From Burkholderia sp. Bp8992 (lineage in GTDB: Bacteria; Pseudomonadota; Gammaproteobacteria; Burkholderiales; Burkholderiaceae), in assembly GCF_003853705.1 (NCBI RefSeq), contig NZ_QTQI01000018.1:62001-126000 (forward strand): a stretch of 64,000 nucleotides of DNA, read 5' to 3'. Shown in pieces: positions 57,999 to 64,000 of this stretch; positions within the stretch are counted from its first letter, which is position 1, and each line of letters opens with the position of its first letter. The notes beneath the pieces are model-generated. The model was not told where the DNA came from. It searched no databases and saw only the letters and a program-made list of their open reading frames with translations. The position numbers were made by a program, and so were the translations under genes.

Positions 57999-58409
57999 AT
58001 GTCGTCGAAACTTGAGATCGAGTATCTCGATTACTGTTTCACCGCGACGCTCGAAATCAGGGCGTCCGGCCGGACTGCCGTCGTCGACTGGCAACTCGAG
58101 TCCGATACGCGAAGCAAGACACTCGCGTGGATCGTGTTCGATCGCTTTCTCGCGCGGAATGACTTCGCCGATGAAGAAGAGGCGCGTGCCAATATCGTCG
58201 ACTGGCTGGAGCGGCTTGCCGATCCGAGGTCCGGCGCATCTGCCGAGATCGCGAGGGCGGGTGCGGTAGCTCCCAGGGCGGACGCTTCCGGGGCGGTGGC
58301 GACAGACGCATCGGCTGCCGAAATCGTCGGCGAAACCGTCATTGAAATCGTCAGCGACATGGACTGGATCGATATGATTGCCGACTGGTTTTCCAGCGGC
58401 TCGCCTTGA
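57999..58409 (+). CDS. Acidic hypothetical protein
   Basis: 136 residues from the ATG at 57999 (GGGAG upstream). The N-terminal half (EIEYLDYCFTATLEIRASGRT, LAWIVFDRFLARNDFADEEE) looks like a compact alpha/beta domain. An alanine-rich linker follows, and the C-terminus is acidic (VGETVIEIVSDMDWIDMIAD), which could form a binding helix. No family recognised. The strong negative charge would suit an inhibitor or immunity-type protein, but no toxin gene is next to it. Confidence 0.6.
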   Translation: MSSKLEIEYLDYCFTATLEIRASGRTAVVDWQLESDTRSKTLAWIVFDRFLARNDFADEEEARANIVDWLERLADPRSGASAEIARAGAVAPRADASGAVATDASAAEIVGETVIEIVSDMDWIDMIADWFSSGSP

Positions 58410-59073
58410 TGACCAAACCGGATTAACGCGATTTCGGATGATTCCGGCTATTGTGCGCTCGCGAAATGCCGCTTCACAAAACCAGGCACGAGAAAATGCA
58501 GCCGGAATTACGTCACTTAAAAAATAGAATAAACCTGCTTTGACAATACGCGTGACTTAACGGAAACTGCGTCGATTCCGAGAGAGGCCGCTTGAACCAG
58601 AAAAATAGAACTCCAGACATGAAAGGAAAAACGCCGCTGACGGCTGGCGCAATCAAAATCGCTGTCGTCGTGGCAGACCGTACTGTCATGCCGATCGATG
58701 ACGGCAGAAATATCACACCATCTTCGATATGCCCGAGTGTCGCGGCGCGGTATGGGCGTCGTCCTGCCGGCGATCGATCGCGGTGTTGTGATACGGGTTC
58801 GTCACGCTGGGTGGAAAGATCGCGGGCACATTCCATTCGCACTTTACTGCACCGCCATGACCGATTGCCGACCGCGTAATGGCGATCGGGGCGACGATAC
58901 CGATGCCCGTCATCGTCGCGGTGCTCGATCGACCGTGGATCTTGTGTCCGGCCCGTGAGGCTATCGGCCGTCGACGCATTGTCACCAAAGGGTGAGTTGC
59001 CGCACAGACCGTCGTGTGACCCGCGATCACAATTTGGCCGGTTGACCGTTCTTCCCCGGCCCGGTCAACCATT

Positions 59074-59107
59074 TCCCCGCTCGCTCGCGCAGGAGCGGGG
59101 GCTTTTT
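59074..59107 (+). terminator. Orphan terminator A
   Basis: TCCCCGCTC-like arm 59074-59082 pairs with GAGCGGGGG, followed by CTTTTTG. Confidence 0.8.
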
Positions 59108-59279
59108 GCCCACCCGACGCCGGAAGGCTGCGTCGGCGGAACCGGACAGGCGTTCGGCAGGCTGCTCGATGGCACCCACGGCGTGCCTCGGCAACCGTTC
59201 ACCTGATCCGCACGCATCGCTTTCCTCGTGCCTGAGCGAACCCTCAGGCCCATCGCCGGTTTCGGCCGGCGATGCCTTG

Positions 59280-59318
59280 ATCCCGGCGGCGCGTCACAAC
59301 GCTGCCGGGATGTTTTTT
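59280..59318 (+). terminator. Orphan terminator B
   Basis: ATCCCGGC / GCCGGGAT stem with GC-rich loop, then GTTTTTT. Confidence 0.85.
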
Positions 59319-59367
59319 GCGCCGGACGCATCGCGTCAACTCGTGCGCAGCGGCCATGCCGATCGAC

Positions 59368-60111
59368 TTAGCCAGCCTGTTCGACGCTGGTTTCCCATCC
59401 GTCGTATTCCCCGCCGAGCGAACGCACCTCGCGATTGATCGCGATCGTATGGCGCGTGATGTCGGCCAGCGCCATCGTGCCTTCGTGCGAAAACCGTACG
59501 GCCGACTTGCCGTCTTCGGTCGGCGCGACGGATTCGACCGGATAGCCTTTTGCTTCGGCCCAGTCCGCGAACTGGTGCGCGTCGCTCGGGTCGGGGAAGT
59601 ACGCCCAGTGCATCACGCGCCGGCTCACGCCGCTGGCGTCGCCTTTCTCCCGCAGTGCATCCAGTACGCGCATGTCGCGCATCATCTGCCAGTCGTCGTC
59701 GGTCGGGTAAAGGGTCTGCCAGTACGCTTCCTTGTCCGGATCGTCCTGGTGCGCGTACTGAAGCGCATAGGTCGTCTGTTCGTCCAGAGCGTCGACGATC
59801 TCGGCCGCAGCCGCTTCATCGAACGGCACATAGAACAGGAAATCGCGGTTGCCGTCGACGGTAATGCGGCCGACCTGCACGCCGCCTTGTGCGGTGATCG
59901 CCGCGTCCAGCAGGTCCTCGACCTTCGCGAGATCGGCGAATTCGTCGCCGGCCGGCAGGCCTTCGGGCGTCGGGTGCGCGAACGGAACGCGCACGGTGAG
60001 CAGCGACGTGCGCGGATCGCCTTCGGCCATTTCCGCGAAGCTGTGGTTGAAGCTGATGAATGCCTGATGGTCGCCCATTCTGGCAGGGAAGGTTCCCCAG
60101 GCGTCGGTCAT
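59368..60111 (-). CDS. DUF695 plus RraB-like domain protein
   Basis: 247 residues from the ATG at 60111 (GGGAG seven bases upstream). Residues about 1-130 (AWGTFPARMGDHQAFISFNH, TSLLTVRVPFAHPTPEGLP) resemble DUF695. Residues about 145-247 (DWQMMRDMRVLDALREKGDA, RRVMHWAYFPDPSDAHQFADWAEAKGYPVE) resemble RraB, a protein inhibitor of RNase E. The fused layout suggests a regulatory binding role in RNA turnover, by inference. Cytoplasmic. The longer frame to 60399 is an artefact. Confidence 0.75.
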   Translation of the reverse strand: MTDAWGTFPARMGDHQAFISFNHSFAEMAEGDPRTSLLTVRVPFAHPTPEGLPAGDEFADLAKVEDLLDAAITAQGGVQVGRITVDGNRDFLFYVPFDEAAAAEIVDALDEQTTYALQYAHQDDPDKEAYWQTLYPTDDDWQMMRDMRVLDALREKGDASGVSRRVMHWAYFPDPSDAHQFADWAEAKGYPVESVAPTEDGKSAVRFSHEGTMALADITRHTIAINREVRSLGGEYDGWETSVEQAG

Positions 60112-60293
60112 GTGTTTCTCCCGTACACGATCGTCTGTTGACGGTTGCAAAGCGTCCCAATGTATCATCGAAAATCGCGTTGGCAGGGGAAGCGCGCATG
60201 ACGGCGGCCACGCGGGGCGCAAGCGAGATCCGCGCGCGCTCGTGACTCGCCGCAGGTGTGCGACGGGCCGCAAGAAAATCGAAGGAGAATCCG

Positions 60294-60602
60294 ATGTCGA
60301 TGTTTGCGGTGAATGGTGTTCGAATCGACCCGCGCAGTGCGCGCGTGACGCACGTGCGCTGGGCGGCCGTGAATCCGGCCGACCGGTCCTGGGCCGCAAC
60401 GCCGAGCGAGGCGCCGGTGGCCGACGTGGCGCGCGCGCTTGCGTCCGGCAGCGATGTGCGCGCGGTCTTCTCGGCGGCGGACGCTACCGCGATCGGGCCC
60501 AGGCTGAAACGCGTGCTGTATCGCGACGCGTCGGAAGGCATCGAACTCGACATCGATGCAACGAGCGAGTCGCGCACGTTGCGCGATCTTCCGCAGATCT
60601 GA
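60294..60602 (+). CDS. Hypothetical protein, DUF3892-like
   Basis: 102 residues with an excellent ribosome site (GAAGGAG) before the ATG at 60294. Pattern VTHVRW...VADVARALASGSDVRAVF...RTLRDLPQI vaguely matches the DUF3892 style, in which a VtxVrw strand and a dNLxxLP tail are conserved. Unproven. Divergent from the DUF695 gene. Confidence 0.6.
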   Translation: MSMFAVNGVRIDPRSARVTHVRWAAVNPADRSWAATPSEAPVADVARALASGSDVRAVFSAADATAIGPRLKRVLYRDASEGIELDIDATSESRTLRDLPQI

Positions 60603-60774
60603 CCGGAACGGCCCGCGCCGACACGCGCGCGAGTCTGCATCGACTACTGCGCCTGGCCGAACGGTCGACTCGCGCAACGCCGATCGCGACGCGTTGTCGC
60701 GTATCGTCACAGTTTCGACGGCATCGCTTGCCGTCCGCCGGGTGAACGCGAACCGATCAGAGCTGGATGATTCG

Positions 60775-61182
60775 ATGAACAGGTTGTTGTCAAACAAGTG
60801 GCTGGCGAGCGTGATGCTCGCAGCGATTCCCGTTTTGGCGTTTGCACTCGATTGTGACGCGCCGTCAGGCGGCGTCGGTCTCGAGGCCGCGCGCGCGAGT
60901 CTCACGTGCGCTGAACGCGATGCGGCCAGGAACGACAAGGCGCTGAACGAAGCGTATGGGCGCCTGAATGCCTCGCTCGGCAGCCGGCCTGACGAGCGAG
61001 ATGCGTTGCGCACGGCGCAGCGCGCATGGATCGCGTTTCGTGACGCCGAATGCGACCTGCGCGCGATCGATGCCGGCGGTGCGCCGCAATGGGTGCCCGT
61101 CAACCGCATACAGTGCGTGTCGGAGCTGACGGCCGAACGGGCCGCGCAACTGCGCAGTTATCGAGACGGGCATGCCGACTGA
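60775..61182 (+). CDS. LprI-like lysozyme-inhibitor family secreted protein
   Basis: 135 residues from ATG 60775; GTG 60742 is an alternative. Signal peptide to about residue 24, then an LprI-type segment: LTCAERDAARNDKALNEAYGRL (the A-x-n-D-x-x-LN-x-x-Y pattern), LRTAQRAWIAFRDAECDLRA and CVSELTAERAAQLRSY. Four cysteines suggest two disulfides. Proteins of this family can inhibit lysozyme or have unknown envelope roles. Confidence 0.75.
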   Translation: MNRLLSNKWLASVMLAAIPVLAFALDCDAPSGGVGLEAARASLTCAERDAARNDKALNEAYGRLNASLGSRPDERDALRTAQRAWIAFRDAECDLRAIDAGGAPQWVPVNRIQCVSELTAERAAQLRSYRDGHAD

Positions 61183-61213
61183 TGCCGGTGGCCATTGCCG
61201 AGGCGATCGAACG

Positions 61214-61753
61214 ATGAGCGACGAACACGCAGCAAGCGATTCCGGCTTGCATGTCGATCCTGCCGGCGGAACGGTCCTCGGCCCGTTGCCGGTGACGCTG
61301 GCGGTCGACGGCCGGAGCCTAAAAAGAAGGGCGATGGTGTGTGCGGTGCTGGCCGCGGCGAGCCTGTGCGGTTATGCGGCCGATCCGACGCTTTGGCCCG
61401 TGGCGGCGCTGGCCGCGCTGCTGGCGCTGGCCAGTGGGGCCTTCTTCGCCTCGTCGCGGCGCAAGCTGGCGTTGCATATCGACGAGACAGGTTTCAAGCT
61501 GATCGGGGCCGTGCGCGAAAAGCCCGTCACGCCATGGCGCGACGTCACCGAATTCCGGATCATCAGCGTGGCCGGAAATCGCTACATCGGCTACCAGTTC
61601 TCGCCGCATTCGTCGCGCACCAAGGTGCCGGGCGGCGTGATGCTGCCGATCGCGCGGTTTGTCGATCTTCCACTCGACGCGGTGGCCGGATTGCTGGAGG
61701 CATGCCGTCGCCAGTTCGGTGTGCCGGATGATCGGGCCGACCGAATGGAGTGA
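61214..61753 (+). CDS. Two-helix membrane protein of unknown function
   Basis: 179 residues from ATG 61214 (GAGG upstream; start overlaps nothing). Two hydrophobic segments (AMVCAVLAAASLCGYAA and LWPVAALAALLALASGAFFAS, residues about 40-80) form a hairpin. A C-terminal soluble domain with KLALHIDETGFKLIGAVREKP and DVTEFRIISVAGNRYIGYQF looks PH-like (bPH domain). No family assignment made. Starts 31 bp after the LprI gene, possibly one operon. Confidence 0.7.
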   Translation: MSDEHAASDSGLHVDPAGGTVLGPLPVTLAVDGRSLKRRAMVCAVLAAASLCGYAADPTLWPVAALAALLALASGAFFASSRRKLALHIDETGFKLIGAVREKPVTPWRDVTEFRIISVAGNRYIGYQFSPHSSRTKVPGGVMLPIARFVDLPLDAVAGLLEACRRQFGVPDDRADRME

Positions 61754-61908
61754 CGGCAACCGATTCAGGCGCCCGCCGACCGGCGCCTAAAAAAAAGTCG
61801 GGCGTCGTGTCGAATTTCGCTGCGGTCGTCCGTCGTAGCATCGGAGGCGTGCGCATCGCGCGTCCGTCCCGATTTTCGATACGACAACCGACTGAAGGAG
61901 CGACACCC

Positions 61909-62382
61909 ATGTCCACGTCCGTCAAACCGATCCCGGAAGGGATGCGCACGCTGACGCCGCACCTGATCTGCGCCGGCGCGACAGCCGCCATCGACTTCTA
62001 CAAGCGCGCATTCAATGCAATCGAACAGTTTCGCCTGGCAATGCCTGATGGCCGGCTCGCGCACGCGTGCCCCTTGATCGGCGATTCGACGCTGATGCTG
62101 GTGGATGAAATGCCCGAACACGGCGCGCTCGGGCCGAAGGCGCTGAAAGGCACGTCGGTCTGCCTGCATCTGTACGTACCAGACACCGATGCGGCGATCG
62201 CGAAGGCTGTCGCGGCCGGCGCGACGGTCACGATGCCGGCCGCCGACATGTTCTGGGGCGATCGCTATGGCCAGGTCGAGGATCCGTTCGGCCATCGCTG
62301 GTCGCTCGCGACACATCAGCGCGACCTGACGCCCGAGCAGATCGCGGAGGCCATGGCCAGCGCGCCGCCGTGCGGGAACTGA
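61909..62382 (+). CDS. VOC family (PhnB/glyoxalase-like) protein
   Basis: 157 residues with GAAGGAG eight bases before the ATG. Vicinal-oxygen-chelate fold: LTPHLICAGATAAIDFYKRAFNAIEQF at the start and MFWGDRYGQVEDPFGHRWSLAT at the end, the latter being the PhnB-type signature. A small-molecule binding or metal-dependent enzyme; substrate unknown. Confidence 0.88.
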   Translation: MSTSVKPIPEGMRTLTPHLICAGATAAIDFYKRAFNAIEQFRLAMPDGRLAHACPLIGDSTLMLVDEMPEHGALGPKALKGTSVCLHLYVPDTDAAIAKAVAAGATVTMPAADMFWGDRYGQVEDPFGHRWSLATHQRDLTPEQIAEAMASAPPCGN

Positions 62383-62445
62383 TGCAGCGGCGCCACCGCC
62401 GTTGAAAAAGGCGGCGCCAAGTGCCAAAGGCCGGTTCGCGCGTCG

Positions 62446-63417
62446 CTATGTGCCGGCCGTCTTGCCGCGCTGCTTGTCCTCGTACATCAGGTGATCGGCG
62501 GAGGCGAGCAGGTCGGCCACGGCCGGATGGCGGGCGGGATCGTATGCGACGTGGCCGACGCTGAACCGGATTGCATAGCCGCGCGCATCGGCCGCGTTGC
62601 GTACCGCGAGTGCCTGTGTCACGCGTTCGACCGGCTCGGCGACGTCGGCCGGATCGGTGGCGCTCAGCAGCACGACGAACTCGTCGCCGCCGAGCCGGGC
62701 GATCACGTCGCTGTCGCGCAGCGCGCCCGTCAACGTCTCGGCGAATGTCTTGAGCGCACGATCGCCTTCGGCATGGCCGAAGCGATCGTTGATCGCCTTG
62801 AAATCGTTCAGGTCGAAGAACAGCAGCACCGCGTGACGGTCGAGGCGATCGCACAGGCTCAGCACGTGACGGGCGAGGATCTCGAAGCCGCGCCGGTTCG
62901 TCAGTTGCGTGAGTTCGTCGGTGGTCGCGAAATGCAGTGCGGCGATCTCGCGTTCGGTCATGTGCGCGAGATCGCCGAGCAGCGCGAGTTCTTCGGGTTC
63001 GAGCGAACGCGGCCGCGTGTCGATCAGGCACAGTGTGCCGATGGGGGCGCCGTTCGGCGCCGCGAGCGGCCGGCCGGCGTAGAAGCGGATGCCCGGCGTG
63101 CCGGTGACGAGCGGGTTGTCGTGGAAGCGGTTGTCGTTCAGTGCGTCCTGGATGACCATCGTATTGCCCGTGAGCAGCGCGTGCGCGCAGAACGATACGT
63201 CGCGCGATGTCTGCGTGGCGTCGAGGCCCGCGTGGCTCTTGAACCACTGGCGATCCTCGTCGACGAGACTGACGAGTGCGATCGGTACGTCGAACAGCCG
63301 GCGCGCGAGACGCGTCAGGCGGTCGAATCGCTCTTCGGGCGGCGTGTCGAGGATCGAGAGCGAATGAAGCGTGTCGAGTCGGGCCGCCTCGTCGGCCGGT
63401 TTCGGTGCGATTTGCAT
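62446..63417 (-). CDS. GAF-GGDEF diguanylate cyclase
   Basis: 323 residues, soluble. GAF domain about residues 25-160 (LARRLFDVPIALVSLVDEDRQWFKSHAG, SFCAHALLTGNTMVIQDAL), GGDEF domain about 165-320. The active-site motif GGDEF is intact (RLGGDEFVVLL near residue 240), and an RxxD inhibitory site (RDSD) lies five residues before it, so the enzyme should make c-di-GMP with product inhibition. The GAF cysteine-rich pattern could sense redox or a ligand. Adjacent VOC gene is convergent. Confidence 0.92.
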   Translation of the reverse strand: MQIAPKPADEAARLDTLHSLSILDTPPEERFDRLTRLARRLFDVPIALVSLVDEDRQWFKSHAGLDATQTSRDVSFCAHALLTGNTMVIQDALNDNRFHDNPLVTGTPGIRFYAGRPLAAPNGAPIGTLCLIDTRPRSLEPEELALLGDLAHMTEREIAALHFATTDELTQLTNRRGFEILARHVLSLCDRLDRHAVLLFFDLNDFKAINDRFGHAEGDRALKTFAETLTGALRDSDVIARLGGDEFVVLLSATDPADVAEPVERVTQALAVRNAADARGYAIRFSVGHVAYDPARHPAVADLLASADHLMYEDKQRGKTAGT

Positions 63418-63680
63418 GGGCTTCGTCTCTTGTCCGGGCTGAAACGCCGGTCACGGGATCATATGTCGGACAGTATCGCGCATTATTCGGCGCATCGCCA
63501 AGTTGCCAGTCCGGCGACGGGCATTTCGGCGTCGCCCCGATCGATGAAGATGCGGTGAGAAGCAGGTGTCATGAACCTGCGTTGCATCACGATGCGGAAT
63601 CGGATGCGTGACGTCTCAAGGTGCGCGGCGCAATGCCGTAAATAGGGCGAGTCCAATCGTTCATCGCATCCCACCGCACC

Positions 63681-63896
63681 ATGGTTCGAATTCTGTACGC
63701 GGGCTATCTCGCGTTTGCGCTGTATCTTCTGTACCCGATGGTTCAGAACACACTGGCATTCAGCACCGATTGCGTGCGCAATGCACTGCCCGGTTTGTCG
63801 ACGTCTTCGGCAAGCGGCGTGGACGGGCACGCGAACCGCTGTGCGCCGACCACGCAGGCCGGCACCGCGACCGGGCGAACGACCGAAATCCATTGA
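63681..63896 (+). CDS. Short membrane-anchored hypothetical protein
   Basis: 71 residues. An N-terminal helix (VRILYAGYLAFALYLLYPMV) would be an anchor or signal; the rest is Ser/Thr/Gly-rich with two cysteines. No ribosome site is evident, so the call is moderate. No family recognised. Confidence 0.45.
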   Translation: MVRILYAGYLAFALYLLYPMVQNTLAFSTDCVRNALPGLSTSSASGVDGHANRCAPTTQAGTATGRTTEIH

Positions 63897-64000
63897 GTGC
63901 GATGGCCGTTACGTGTCCCGTTCGATGCACGAGGCGGTGTACTGGCCATTCGGCCGAATTGATTGTCGCGCCACACTCGACGATCATCTGCAACACGACG

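Larger units (their letters stand above)
58410..59367. other. 958-bp gene-poor stretch with two orphan terminators
   Basis: Candidate ORFs on both strands lack codon bias and ribosome sites. The stretch 58500-58680 is AT-rich for this genome. Two strong plus-strand terminators occur at 59074-59107 and 59280-59318, with a further hairpin CATCGCCGG/CCGGCGATG at 59251-59273. This suggests one or two small RNAs ending at these sites, or decayed genes. Confidence 0.5.

Noticed and set aside
58513-59072. Several 80-120 residue ORFs in the gene-poor gap
   Set aside because: No ribosome sites, poor codon bias and overlapping in several frames; non-coding with terminators is the better reading.

Overview
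The window is GC-rich chromosomal DNA, almost certainly from Burkholderia and most likely the B. cepacia complex. Three things point there: a second, long-tailed Hfq directly after a complete Tad pilus locus; collagen-like lipoproteins upstream of flp; and an RNase R - rlmB - rpiA - pyrD - bpt/aat housekeeping order in strongly G/C-biased codons. No integrase, transposase, prophage module or CRISPR array was found, so this is mostly core chromosome with some lineage-specific small genes.

Layout. 1-2731: two tandem paralogous collagen-like lipoproteins (minus strand). 2732-3409: long intergenic region with clustered CGTAACG/CGTTACG words. 3410-16115: a complete tad/flp type IVb pilus operon (flp, prepilin peptidase, TadE, CpaB, secretin, TadZ, TadA, TadB, TadC, TadD, a DUF3613 protein, TadG), closed by a VpsR-like sigma-54 activator. 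16170-18086: DUF2968 coiled-coil protein, Hfq2-type chaperone and a PXPV envelope protein. 18114-23234: DUF1571 protein, FadD-type acyl-CoA ligase, TetR regulator and MFS transporter, all on the minus strand. 23516-26579: acetyltransferase, ParB/Srx-like protein and SulP transporter. 26607-32563: a ROK-regulated sugar ABC operon with a PfkB kinase and a perfect 27-bp operator palindrome.

32627-34911 is the most unusual stretch. Three identical tRNA-Leu(CAG) genes, each with its own TTGACA-N16-TATAAT-like promoter and a near-identical terminator, are separated by spacers and by an orphan sulfonate-binding protein gene. In the place of a fourth tRNA is a 103-nt sequence that keeps the tRNA-Leu acceptor end and CCA but whose interior is made almost wholly of nested complementary arms. 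35097-40227: RNase R (TTG start), RlmB, AmiD-like amidase and RpiA. 40508-43977: GntR regulator, Gfo/Idh/MocA oxidoreductase and an amino-acid ABC binding protein and permease without an ATPase. 44078-47399: PyrD, Bpt, Aat and a Nudix hydrolase, then initiator tRNA. 47857-50439: UPF0303, SMR transporter, 3-hydroxyisobutyryl-CoA hydrolase-like protein and a membrane protein. 50781-53997: ssuD-ssuC-ssuB and a molybdopterin-binding-like protein; ssuA is absent here, which makes the orphan SsuA at 33574-34563 a candidate partner. 54142-55890: two small unknowns, DusA and tRNA-His.

The right end (55891-64000) is a patchwork of small genes and intergenic DNA: GNAT, a ParB-like protein, an acidic unknown, a DUF695/RraB-like protein, an LprI-like protein, a membrane protein, a VOC protein and a GAF-GGDEF diguanylate cyclase. 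Several orphan terminators there suggest unannotated small RNAs. All assignments come from reading the sequence and remembered family features; no database search was run.
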